NCBI GenBank assembly: GCA_030068075.1
Contig: CM057826.1
Coordinates: 117,390,746-117,454,745, forward strand
Reading direction: 5' to 3'
Source: Paguma larvata
Taxonomy: Eukaryota > Chordata > Mammalia > Carnivora > Viverridae
DNA: 64,000 nt
Below the pieces are notes generated by a model. That model was not told the DNA's origin. It saw nothing but the letters and a program-made list of their open reading frames with translations, and did no database searches. Within the stretch, counting starts at the first letter, position 1; every line of letters begins with the position of its first letter. Made by a program: the position numbers and the translations under genes. Shown one piece after another: positions 12,369-23,021 of this stretch.

Positions 12369-12604
12369 GGGAAACGCCTGGGTGGCTCCGTGGATGGGAC
12401 TACCCTGCTCTTGATTTGGCTCAGGTCATGATCTCAAGGTTGATGGGACTGAGCCGTGTGTTGAGCTCCGTGCTGATAGCACGGGAGCCTGCTTGGGATT
12501 CTCGCTCTCCCTCTCTCTCTCTCTGCCCCCTCCCTGCTCTCCCTCTCTCTGCCCCTTCCCTGCTCTCTCTCTCGCTCTCTCTCTCAAAATGAATAAAAAA
12601 AAAA
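12369..12604 (+). mobile_element. CAN SINE in L1
   Basis: Head ACGCCTGGGTGGCTCCGTGG, duplicated CTCTGCCCC...CCCTGCTCT module in the middle, AATGAATAAAAA tail. Confidence 0.92.
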
Positions 12605-13560
12605 GTGACCAAGGTTGTGGAGAAGTTGGAACCCTCAGACAGTGCTGATGGGAATGTAGAATGGTGCAGCAGCCTAAAAAGCAGCTTGGCAGTTCTTCAG
12701 AAAGTTAAACACAGAGTTCTATGACCTAGCAATTTTACTCCTTATGCATAAACCCAAGAGAACTGAAGAGAAATGTTCAGGCAAAACTTGTACAAAAATG
12801 TACACAGCATCATTATTTATAATGGCCAAAATGTAGAAATAATTGATGAACAAAATGTGGTATATACCCACAAAATGGAGTATTTTTCCAATGAAGTACT
12901 GATACATTACACAACATGTAGAAATCTTGGCATCAATATCCTAAGTGAAAGAAGTGAGGAACAAAAGACCACATATTATACGATTCCGTTTATATGAAAT
13001 ACCCACAGTGACTCTGGCAAATCCAGACACAAAGGCGTATTAGTGATTATCAAGGAATGTGGGGGGGGGGGGATAGAAAGACAGACAAAAAATGACTGCT
13101 AATAGGGATGTCTGGGGGGTGATGAAAATTCTCCCAAACAGATAGTGATTGTAGTTGTGCAACTTTGTGAATATATTAAAAACCACTGCAATGTACATAA
13201 AGAATGAACCTATGATATTGGATTATATTTCAATTTTTTAAACTTTGGGAATGAGAATTTGAAAAGTACTTTGGAAACTTGTTAAATTCCCAATTTTGAT
13301 AAATGCATTGTGGTTATGTAAGAGAATATTTAAGGAATGTACACAGAAGAATTTAAGGGTAAAGAAGCATGATGCATTTAACCTATTTTCAAATGATTCA
13401 GAAAATAAATTATGTGCTTATTTGTTTACGGAGAGAGAATAGGACAATATGAACACAACTGGTGAGGCCGAGTAAAGAATATATGGGAGGAGTTCTCTGT
13501 ACTATACCTGCAACTTTCTAGTAAATTTGAAATTATATCAAAATAGAAAGTAACAAAAAA

Positions 13561-14266
13561 AGATAATGTATCCAATATAACCAATGGACTATTGCTTCTT
13601 CTGGGACTGCTCTTTGACAATGATATTTTGTTTCACATATGTTGCTGAATTTAGTGACTGTACAATTTTTAAAAGGCAAAAATAAAAATGGACAGATGTA
13701 GCAGAAGAAAAAAGTAAATAGAAAAAAATCAATTAGAAGCCGAAAAGAGCTGAAAGCCCTTCCAAAGTGTACCTCTCAAAGTATCAACTGAGATGGCCAA
13801 ACCTTTATTTTCTGACTCAGATATCATAAAAAGCTCCTCTGAAATTTTTTTCAATTCCACATCAATAAAGAAAATACTACAGATTCATTTATCTAGCTTT
13901 AATACCATACTGAGATAAACTGAACTGTCTCTAATGATAGAAAAGATAAAACGTATTCTTCCTAGCATTTAATTAATATATGAAGCAATGTGATCAATCA
14001 CAAATTAGTCAATCTGAGGACAAATCAGAAAAAAATAAGGATTATATTACAGAAACACCTACTGGATGTAAGGATTATATTAGAGAACATTATCCATGTT
14101 AACTGGGTTCAAGGCTTTAGGGAAGCCACCGGTGAGTGCTCACACAACCTCTCCCTATTATACATGATTTTTATTATTTTGTCAAACTCAAATTTGATTT
14201 GATTTGCTATTATCCAATCTGATAAAAAAGTTACATAAGATTCGCATCAAAACTTGTTCTCACTCA
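13561..14266. other. intron, nothing recognised
   Basis: AT-rich. AAGGATTATATTA is repeated at 14,036 and 14,070, a local duplication with no clear meaning. Confidence 0.35.
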
Positions 14267-14478
14267 GGGGCCCCTGAGTGGCTCAATCGGTTAGGCCTCC
14301 GGCTTCGGCTCGGGTCATGATCTCTCAGTTTGTGAGTTCGAGCCCCGTGACAGGCTCTGGGCTGACAGCTCAGAGGCTGGAGCGTGCTTTGCATTCTGTG
14401 TCTCCCTCTTTCTCTGCCCCTCTCAGCTTGTGCTCTGTCTCTCTCTGTGTTTCAAAAATAAATAAACATTAAAAAAAT
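14267..14478 (+). mobile_element. CAN SINE
   Basis: Head GGGGCCCCTGAGTGGCTCAA. TTGTTCTCACTCA / TTGTTCTCCCTCA flanks it. Confidence 0.94.
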
Positions 14479-15572
14479 TAAAAATAACCTAAAGTTTGTT
14501 CTCCCTCAAGAAGTGATCTACAGATTCAATGCAATCCCTATCAAAAGCCCAAGGGCAATTTTTGCAGAAATACAAGGGCTCATCCTAAAATTCTTATGGA
14601 ATCTCAAGAGACCCTGAATAGCCAGAACAATCTTGAAACAGCACAATTTCGGAGGACCAACAATGCCTGATTTCAAAACTTACTACAAAAGTTACAATAA
14701 TCAAAACAGTGTGATACTGGCATCAAACAGACCAATGGAACAGAACAGACGGGCAGAAAATAAACCCTCCAATATATGGCCAAGTTGATTTTCAACAGGA
14801 TGCCAAGACCTATCAATGGGGGAGATGACAGTCTTTTAAACAATGGTGCTGGGAAAAATGGTTCTCTATATGCAAAAGAATGAAAGTAGGACCCTGACCT
14901 TACATTGTACACAAAAATTAACTCAAAATTGATCTAAGACCTAAATGTAAGAGCTAAAACTATATAATTCTTAGAAGAAAACATTGGAGAAAATCTTCAT
15001 GACACTGGATTTGACAACAACTTCATGGATATGACACCAAAGACACAAATGAAAGAAAAAATAAGTAAATTGGACTTCATCAAAATTAAAAATGTTTAGG
15101 CACAAATGGACACCATCAACGGAGTGAAAAGGCAACCCACGGGATGGAAAAAAGTAGGTGCAATAAGATAAGGGATTAATATACAAAGAATATCTACAAT
15201 TAAACAATGAAAAAACAACCCAATTAAAAATGGGGAAAAGATTTGAATAGACACTTCTCCAAAGGTATACAAATGGCCAAAGGCACATAAAGATGCTTAA
15301 CGTCACGGATCATTAAAGAAATGCAAATTAAAACCACAGTGAGATACCACTTCACACCCATTAAGATGGCTATTATCAAAAACAAAATTGAAAATAGCAA
15401 GTATAGGCTAAAACGTGTGGAAAAGGGGAACCCTTGTGCAATTCCGTTGGGAATGTAAAATGGTACAGCTGCTATGGAAAACAGTACAGTGATTCCTCAA
15501 AAAGTTAAAAACTGAAAGCAGGGACCCGAACAGGTATTGGTAAACCATGTTCATAGCAGCACATTCTTTGTT

Positions 15573-15777
15573 TAAAAAAATTTTTTTAATGTTTGTTTAT
15601 GTTCGAGAGAAAGAAACAGAGGGTGAGTGGGGAAAGGGCAGAGAGAGAGGGAGACACAGAATCCGAAGCAGGCTCCAGGCTCTGAGCTGTCAGCACAGAG
15701 GCCAACTGGGGGCTCAAACTCACAAACTGTGAGATCATGACCTGAGCCAAAGTCAGACTGAGCCACCCAGGCACCCC
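15573..15777 (-). mobile_element. CAN SINE in L1
   Basis: Minus-strand copy ending GAGCCACCCAGGCACCCC. A second copy follows directly. Confidence 0.93.
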
Positions 15778-15780
15778 CCC

Positions 15781-16009
15781 TCTTTTTTTTTTTTTTAAGT
15801 TTATTTATTGAGTGAAAGAAAGAGAGCAAGTGGGTGCGCACACGCACACGCGAGGGTAGGGACAGGGGCAGAGATAGAGGCATCCTTAGCAGGCTCCGTG
15901 CTGTCAGCACAGAGCCCGCCTCAAGGCTTGGTCCTATGAACTGTGGGATCATGACCTGAGCCAAGATCAAGAGCCGGATGCTTAACGGATTGAGTCACCC
16001 AGGCACCCC
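15781..16009 (-). mobile_element. CAN SINE in L1
   Basis: Ends TGAGTCACCCAGGCACCCC. Contains CACACGCACACGCGAG. The pair is bounded by AGCAGCACATTCTT / AGGAGCAGATTCTT. Confidence 0.93.
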
Positions 16010-16212
16010 TCACAGGAGCAGATTCTTAATAGCCAAAAGATAAAAACAATCCAAGTGTCCATTAACAGATGAACGGATAAACAAAATACTATACAATGGT
16101 ATAGTATTCAGCCTTTAAAAGGAATGAAATTCTGACACATGCTACAACATGGCTGAACCTTGAATACATAATGCTAAGTGAAATAAGTCAGTCACAAAAG
16201 TAGAAATACTGT

Positions 16213-16383
16213 GGGGTGCCTGAGTGGCGAGGTCTGTTGAGCATCTGACTCTTGGCTTCAGCTAAGGTCATGATCCCAGGGTCGTGGGATGGAGCCCCAT
16301 CCTGGGCTCCCCACTGAACATGGAACCTGCTTAAGATTCTCTCTCTCTCCTTCCCTGCCCTCTCCCCAGCATGTATTTTTTAA
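16213..16383 (+). mobile_element. CAN SINE in L1
   Basis: Head GGGGTGCCTGAGTGGC. AAAGTAGAAATACTGT / AAAGTAGAAATATTGT flanks it. Confidence 0.92.
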
Positions 16384-16637
16384 GAAAAGTAGAAATATTG
16401 TATGATTCCATTTATTTCTCTTACCTAGAGTAGGTAAATTTATAGAGAAAGTAGAATTGTGGCTGGTAGGGGCTGAGGAAGGAGAGATGGGGATGAACAC
16501 AGGATCTCAGTTTGGGAAGATGAAAACATTCCGGACACGGCTGCTGGCGATGGCTTCACAACAACATGAGTGTACTTAATGCCACTAAACTGTACACTTT
16601 AAAATGATTAAAATGGCTAATTTTGTGTTAGAGATAT

Positions 16638-16855
16638 TCTTTTAAAAAAAATTTTTTAACATTTATTCATTCTTGAGAGACAGAGAGACAGAGCTCGAGT
16701 GAAGAAGGGGAGAGAGAGGGAGACACAAATCCAAAGCAGGCTCTAGGCTTTGAGCTGTCAGCACATAGCCCGACGCAGGGCTCGAATTCACAAACCACGA
16801 GATCATGACCTGAGCCAGTCAAACGCTTGACCGACTCAGCCACCCAGGCGTCCCT
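16638..16855 (-). mobile_element. CAN SINE
   Basis: Ends CAGCCACCCAGGCGTCCC. Flanked by GTTAGAGATATTC / GTTAGATATATTC. Confidence 0.93.
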
Positions 16856-17246
16856 GTTAGATATATTCTAACACAACTAAAACAAAAACCAAAAAAATGG
16901 TCAAAATGGCGAATTTTGTCTATTTGTAGACACACACAAGAACAAAAAAAACTTGTTCTCAATCTAACTATCCTCGCACAAACTGTTAAATCAAATTTAC
17001 CTTGGCAACTTAATGAACTGCTCTCCTGTACAATTCTTTGGTTCTTAAAGCTAATCCCTGAGGGTATACTTGCCTTTGACTTTTCAAAACTGCACACTAA
17101 TGCAGGTGAATCAGACAACCAAGACACACTGGGATATCTAAACAAAATAAAAGAATAAAAAACAAAAACACCCTTTTTACTACTGCAAATATCCATTAAG
17201 GGAAAAGTTTTATGAGAACAGAAGTATATGTAAAGGATTAAGATTA
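16856..17246. other. intron; open frames but no gene
   Basis: Frames of 144 codons (minus, 16819-17253) and 80 codons (plus, 16916-17158) overlap here; neither resembles a known protein. No repeat recognised. Confidence 0.35.
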
Positions 17247-17441
17247 GGGGCATCTGGGTAGCTCAGTCCACTAAGCATCGACTGTGGCTCTCAAGTCATG
17301 ATTTCACTGTGAGTTTGATCCCCACACTGGGCTCTCTGCTGTTAACACGGAGCCTGCTTCAGTCCTCTGTCTCTCTCTCTCTCTCTGCCCCTCCCCTGCT
17401 CATGGTCTCTCTTTCTCAAAAATAAAATAAACACTAAAAAA
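17247..17441 (+). mobile_element. CAN SINE
   Basis: Head GGGGCATCTGGGTAGCTCAG. AAGGATTAAGAT / AAGGATAAAGAT flanks it. Confidence 0.92.
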
Positions 17442-17621
17442 AAAGGATAAAGATGAAATGTGCTCTTTGACAAACAGTTGCTAAATTTCGGTCTAGCAAA
17501 TAAAATACAACCTTATATATATAACTTTACTTTCTTCCTTATTTAAAGTTGGCCAGAAGAAAGGTAAACCAGTCAATTACCATAAGTCAAGTGATCTTCA
17601 TTCATAAGAACCACACACACA

Positions 17622-17843
17622 GGGTGCCTGGGTGGCTTAGTAGGTTAAGCGTCCGACTTCGGCTCAGGTCAAGATCTCACGGTTTGTGAGTTTGAGCCCC
17701 GCATCAGGCTCTGTGGTGACAGCCTTGGAGCCAGGAGTCTGCTTCGGATTCTGTGTCTCCTACTCGCCCTGACCCTGCCCCACTCCTGCTCTGTCTCTCT
17801 CTCTGACTCTCAAAAATAACTTAAAAAAAAAAAAAAAAAAAAA
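17622..17843 (+). mobile_element. CAN SINE
   Basis: Head GGGTGCCTGGGTGGCTTAG, 23-A tail. AGAACCACACACACA / AGAACTACACACGCA flanks it. Confidence 0.94.
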
Positions 17844-17896
17844 AGAACTACACACGCAAACATTAACTACCAATAGAATGGTATATGGATTTTAAT

Positions 17897-17898
<2 letters not shown>

Positions 17899-17935
<37 letters not shown>

Positions 17936-18140
17936 TTTTTTAACGTTTATTTCTGAGAGACATAGAGACAGAGTATGAGCAGGGGAAGGGCACAGAGAGA
18001 GGGAGACACAGAATCTGAAGCAGGCTCCAGGCTCTGAGCCGTCAGCACAGAGCCCGATGTGGGGCTTGAACTCATAGACCTTGAGATCATGACCTGAGCC
18101 GAAGTCGGCCGCTCAACCGACTGAGCCACGCAGGCGCCTC
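17899..18140 (-). mobile_element. CAN SINE with long poly-T
   Basis: Opens with about 40 T (the tail). ATGGATTTTAATTTCT flanks both sides exactly; likely a young insertion. Confidence 0.95.
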
Positions 18141-18296
18141 CATGGATTTTAATTTCTACAAATTAGAGTATATGCCTTTCTGTATCAGTTTTAATATTTT
18201 TTAATTTAAGATGAATAATGACAAGGTCTGAACTTTTCAAATAAATTCAATTACAAAATTACCTTAGAATAGTGCTCCTCCTATACTCAATGTTGT

Positions 18297-18520
18297 ATTT
18301 TTTTAATTGTTTAAAAGGTTTATTTGTTTTTGAGAGAGAGAAAGAGAGACAGAGCATGAGCAGGGGAGGGACAGAGAGAGAGGGAGACACAGAATCCAAA
18401 ACAACTTCCAGGCTCTGAGCTGTCAGCGCTGACCCCAACACAGCGTTTGAACTTGGAAATCGCGAGATCATGACCTAGGCCGAAGTTGGACGCTTAACCA
18501 ACTGAGCCACCCAGGTTGCT
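18297..18520 (-). mobile_element. CAN SINE
   Basis: Ends GAGCCACCCAGGTTGC; diverged head. Confidence 0.9.
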
Positions 18521-18599
18521 CAAAATGGCGATTTTTGTCTATTTATGTTTTTACTTTTAATAGCCTCAGAAAAGGCTTTTAATGCATCAGAAAAAAACA

Positions 18600-18725
18600 G
18601 CAGGACAAGTAAGATAACTAAAATGGAGTCATATGACCTATTTTGACTATGAATTAGCTGTGTGATCCTGGACAAGTCAATACTAACTCAATTGTTTCCA
18701 GACTTCTGAGCCTTTACCCGGAGTC
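18600..18725 (+). repeat. MIR fragment
   Basis: GAATTAGCTGTGTGATCCTG followed by GACAAGTCAATACTAAC matches the MIR middle. Confidence 0.65.
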
Positions 18726-18984
18726 CCGGTTCGAAGTTTTTGGTATGATATTTTGTCAAATACAGATATTTAAAAATTCATTTTGTAACAGTAAGAAGTA
18801 CATTTTCCCAAAATATAAAAAAAGTAGGAAAAAATACCTTTATGAGAAGTTCACTACGCTATCCTAACTTTTCTCATTTCACTTTAGATAAGCAAAAACT
18901 TCTACAGGAACTAAGCAAGCATTTATTGGAGAAAGTATTTCATAACTAAAAATCTACCGATTTCTTAATCTGAAAAACCAAAAT

Positions 18985-19190
18985 AATAGCAGGAGTTGTC
19001 AATTCAAATCCTAGCTTTACCACTTACTAGCTACGGAACATTTTAACCAGTTTTGTCTTGTTGTTGTTTTTTGTTTTATGGATTCATCATTTCTCTGAGC
19101 CTATATTTATTCATCTATAAAAATGCAGATACCTACCTCAAGTGGGTATGGTACCGGCATATAACATGCATTCAATAAATGGTAGCAGTT
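18985..19190 (+). repeat. MIR
   Basis: TTCAAATCCTAGCTTTACCA, TATTTATTCATCTATAAAAA and CATGCATTCAATAAATGGTA are in MIR order. Confidence 0.75.
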
Positions 19191-20175
19191 ACCTAAAACT
19201 GAGATGAAATACGATTATCACCAAGATTCTGTGACTTTATAGACAAGCAACAGGAGAGAAAAACCGAAAATAGTAAGGTCCAAGAAAAGAGATATACTGA
19301 AAGTTAATTTATAATTGGTAACAAGAAAAAAAAAAAGAGCGATTTCATTTCTTATACCTTTGTTTCTGTAGGAAGGTAAATTAGGCGAAACAAAAATACA
19401 AAAAACGGTAGACTCCTCATTTCTTTCACTTGCCAATTCAAGGCTAATAAATTTTTAAAAACTGCTTTGCTTTCTTTAAAGCAAAATATTTTATTTATCT
19501 TATCTATCACTGAATCAGAAGGCCAGAAGTGATTTTCAGAGGTCATCTAGCACACATCACTACCTGACTCAGAAAGGAATGTGCTTAAACTCATCTCCAA
19601 TGCTTCATTCTTAAAATGTTTTACCACTCTGATTAGATAAAAATTCCAAATTACTTCTCAAATTTACCACTTACAAATCTCACATGAATAGCATGTTATC
19701 TTTTGCATAACAATAGGGAAAATAAAAATACACATTTGTACTTCCATAAAGAAACTCTGAAAGGAAAAAAAAGACATTTAAAGTGTAGAGGGCAGGGAGC
19801 AGGAGTCAGATGAAGACATTTCACTGTAGTTTTCTTTAAGTCACTGTGACTCATAAACTGCATGCATGTAATCACCTACTGAAATGTACTAAATAACAAC
19901 CAAAAGAAAACCCCTACATTCTTCAAGCTTCACAATAAAGTTTGGCTCCACCCAAATCCATTCGACTCAAGTTCCGCCCACCAATCCTATAACTGTACTT
20001 ATCAACACAACGTTTTGTATGTAAAGCCTTAAGGCTTTACAGTATGAAACTTGCATAAGGTTGATACTCATGCAATATAACAAATTGTTACAGTGAGAAC
20101 ATGTAACCTTTCCTTCTGTAAACATTTCCAATGTCTCCTAAATTTGCTCACTAGGATACAAACTTATATTTCCTA
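19191..20175. other. intron, nothing recognised
   Basis: AT-rich. Small minus-strand frames (64 and 72 codons) match nothing known. Confidence 0.35.
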
Positions 20176-20396
20176 AAGGCACCTGGGTGGCTTAGTTGGT
20201 TAAGGGACCAACTTCTACTGAGGTCATGATCTCACAGTTTGTAAGTCTGAGCCCCGCACTGGGCTCTGTGCTGACAGCTCAGACTCTGGAGCGTGCTTCA
20301 AATTCTGTGTTTCCCGTTCTCTCTCTGTCCCTCCCCCACTTACAATCTGTCTCTCTCTATCTCTCTCAAAATAAATAAACCTTAAAAAAAATTTTT
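20176..20396 (+). mobile_element. CAN SINE
   Basis: Head AAGGCACCTGGGTGGCTTAG. AACTTATATTTCCTA / AAGTTATATTTCCTA flanks it. Confidence 0.94.
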
Positions 20397-20502
20397 AAGT
20401 TATATTTCCTATTTTTATCACTAATATTAATAACTTATGAAATAAAGCCCCTCTACCTTGAATAAAGTCCCCATAAAGATTTTTTTAGAAATTAATTTTC
20501 TA

Positions 20503-20728
20503 GGGGCGCCTGGGTGGCTCAGTTGGTTGAGCGTCCGACTTCGGCTCAGGTCATGATCTCGCGGTCTGTGGGATCGAGCCCCGCGTCGGGCTCTGTGCTG
20601 ACAGCTCAGAGTGTGGAGCCTGCTTCGGATTCTGTGTCTCCCTCTCTCTCTGTCCTTCTCCTGCTCACGCTCTAAATCTATGTCTCAAAAGTAAATAAAC
20701 GTTAAAAAATTTAAAAAAAAAAAAAAAA
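20503..20728 (+). mobile_element. CAN SINE, near consensus
   Basis: GGGGCGCCTGGGTGGCTCAG head, GCGTCCGACTTCGGCTCAGG box region, 17-A tail. AGAAATTAATTTTCTA / AGAAATTAATTTCTA flanks it. Among the least diverged copies here. Confidence 0.96.
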
Positions 20729-20992
20729 AGAAATTAATTTCTAGGACAATAAATGAATTTTTCAAAAATAATACAGTATTTTAAGTGAAAAGTCCCCAAA
20801 ATGATAAATTTACCACAGAAAATCTACAGCATTAAACATTTCAGTACTTTTCAATTTCTCTCTTGTCCAGATTATGAGCATGAGCCTTGAGATGCTATTA
20901 AAAGCACTGACTCACCTTGTTTACCTAAAGTTTGAATACAGACTATTCACGACAAAATTGCCATCCCTGCCGATAAGAGTGGCCTCTAGACC

Positions 20993-21190
20993 AGTGGTTC
21001 TCAACCGGGGGTGATTTTGTCCCCTGGAGACATTTAGCAATGTCTGCAGACATTTATGGCTGTCACAATGGCTGGGTTCTACTGGCATCTAGTGGGTAAA
21101 GGGATGTTGCTAAAACCTAGGATGGCCCCTCACAACAAGAATTATCTGGACTGAAATATCAAGAGGTTACTGCTGAGAAATCTTGCTCTA
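20993..21190 (+). mobile_element. MER5A (hAT-Charlie non-autonomous)
   Basis: Near full-length: CAGTGGTTCTCAACCGGGGG start, CTGGCATCTAGTGGGTAAAG middle, AACAAGAATTATCTGG, degenerate terminal inverted repeat TGCTGAGAAATC at the end. Confidence 0.92.
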
Positions 21191-21781
21191 GATTAGAAAT
21201 TATAAGAAACTCTAAAAAATAATGATACATCTCTTCTCCAACTAGAGAAAATCAAAATGGAAATTCTGTATGGCTATATTTTTGCCTCTAAAAATAATTT
21301 TCAGAAAAAAAAATTCCCTACAAAGCTTTTGCTATAAAGTGCCATATACAGTTTCTGTGTGCTTTCACATAATTGTAAATGCGGCACCCGCCCCAAGAAA
21401 AAAAGCCTCAACGTGATATCAAGCTATGCTTTCTAATTGGATCTTTACGGTGTGTATATATGAATACACACATACACCTAGGCTTATACAGGCCTAGAAA
21501 ACTTCTGAAAGAAAAATTTTAATATTGATTGTCACTGAAAAATGAGATTGGAAGGGTCAGTGGGGATGAGGAGGACCTTTACTTGGGACTTTCTATCTAC
21601 TACCTATACTGCTGAATTTTTCACCATGACACTATATGACTTATAATTTAAAAATGATGGATGTCACACATACATACAGTATATGCACACATCCTTATGA
21701 CAGAAAAATTAAGTCATACAAAAATCTTCTCTTTAGGAATTTTCTTCTTTTTTCTTTAAAAAAACAAAACAAAACACTACA
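21191..21781. other. intron, nothing recognised
   Basis: AT-rich with CA-rich ATACACACATACACC near 21,465. No repeat family identified. Confidence 0.35.
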
Positions 21782-22214
21782 GGGGCTCCTGAGTGGCTCA
21801 ATCAGTTAAGCATCCAACTATTTTTTTTTTTTTAACATTTATTCATTTTTGAGAGGCAGAGAGACAGAGCACAAGCAGAAGGGCAGAGAGAGGGGGAAAC
21901 AAAGAATCCAAAGCAGGCTCCATCCAGGCTTTGAGCCATCAGCACAGAGCCCGACTCAGGGCTAGAACTCATGAACCGTGAGATCATGACCCGGGCCAAG
22001 GTCGGACACTCAACCGACTGAGCCACCCAGGCGCCCCAAGCATCCAACTCTTAATTTCAGCTCAGGTCATGATCTCACAGTTCATGGGTTCAAGCCCCGG
22101 GTTGGGCTCTGCAGTGACGGTGCAGAACCTGCTTGGGATTCTCTCTCCCTTCCTCTCTCTCTGCCCCTCCCTGGTTCTCTCTCTCAAAGCAAATAAATTA
22201 AAAAAAAAAAAAGA
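21782..22214 (+). mobile_element. CAN SINE split by a nested SINE
   Basis: Outer copy: head 21,782-21,819, remainder 22,038-22,214. The second SINE landed in the A-box region and duplicated AAGCATCCAACT. Confidence 0.95.
21820..22037 (-). mobile_element. CAN SINE nested in a CAN SINE
   Basis: Inner copy, opposite orientation, ends GAGCCACCCAGGCGCCCC. AAGCATCCAACT at 21,808 and 22,038 is the target duplication, which fixes the order of the two events. Confidence 0.96.
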
Positions 22215-22261
22215 CTACAAATCTAAAATCAACATTTAAAAACTGTTTTTTAAAGAATTTT

Positions 22262-22446
22262 TAGGGTGCCTAGTTTGAGCAATGGACCTTTGTTCAGCTC
22301 AGGTCATAATCCTACGGTTAACGAGATAGCCCCATGTCAGGCTCTGCACTGACAGCACAGAGCCTGCTTGGAATTTTCTCTCCCTCTCTCTGCCACTCCC
22401 CTGCTTGCACTCTCAAAATAAACATTAAAAAAAAAAAAAAAAAAAG
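22262..22446 (+). mobile_element. CAN SINE, diverged
   Basis: Head AGGGTGCCTAGTTTGAGC has lost part of the A box. 17-A tail. Confidence 0.85.
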
Positions 22447-22582
22447 AATTTCGACCTGACCTCTATTTTGAACAATGGGTATTTTTAATGCATCCAATGC
22501 AAGTTCTGATTTCTATTCAAGGCCTTGGACGGCTAAGGAACATGCCTTTGCTATGCCTGAAATACAAAACGTATTTACCAAT

Positions 22583-22786
22583 GTTTAAAATTTTTTAATT
22601 ATTTATTTTGAAAGAGAGAACAAGCGAGGGTAGGGGTGGAGAGAGAGAGAGAGAAACAGGAAAAAGAAAATCCTAAGCAGGCTCCACAGAGGCTGATGCA
22701 GGGCTCAAACGCACGAACTTTGAGATCATGACCCAAGCTGAAATCAAGAGTTGGATGTTTAACCGACTGAGGCACCCAGACGCCCC
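22583..22786 (-). mobile_element. CAN SINE
   Basis: Ends GAGGCACCCAGACGCCCC. With the next copy it lies between CCAATGTTTAAAA and CCAGTGTTTAAAA. Confidence 0.9.
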
Positions 22787-22797
22787 TAAAAAAATTC

Positions 22798-23021
22798 GTT
22801 TTTAACATTTATTCATTTTGAAGAGACAGAAAGTGATGGAGCAATGGGGAGGAGAGGGAGAGGGGCAGAGAGAGAGAGGGAGACAAAGAATCTTGAAGCC
22901 GGCTCCAGGGTTCTGAGCTGTCAGCACAGTGCCCCACACAGGGCTCGAACTCACGAACCCGAGAGATCATGACCTGAGCCCAAGTCTGAGGCTCAACCAT
23001 CTGAACTATCCAGGCACTCCA
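22798..23021 (-). mobile_element. CAN SINE
   Basis: Ends AACTATCCAGGCACTCC; diverged head. Tandem with the previous copy within one pair of flanking repeats. Confidence 0.9.

Larger units (their letters stand above)
11398..13560 (+). mobile_element. L1 ORF2 end and 3' UTR, split by two SINEs
   Basis: Old L1: AAAGTTGGAGGACTTACATT, TAACTCAAAATGGATCAAAG, GAGATATACCAC-type segments and AAAACCACTGCAATGTACAT near 13,185. A 3' UTR-like stretch runs to about 13,560. Many stops: a dead copy. CAN SINEs sit at 11,651 and 12,369. Confidence 0.85.
14505..16637 (+). mobile_element. L1 ORF2 end, split by three SINEs
   Basis: L1 ORF2 3' half: CAATGCAATCCCTATCAAAA, AATTAACTCAAAATTGATCT, GAGATACCACTTCACACCCA, then the 3' end CCACTAAACTGTACACTTTA. 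It covers nearly the same part of ORF2 as the copy at 11,398. Multiple stops. Confidence 0.88.
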
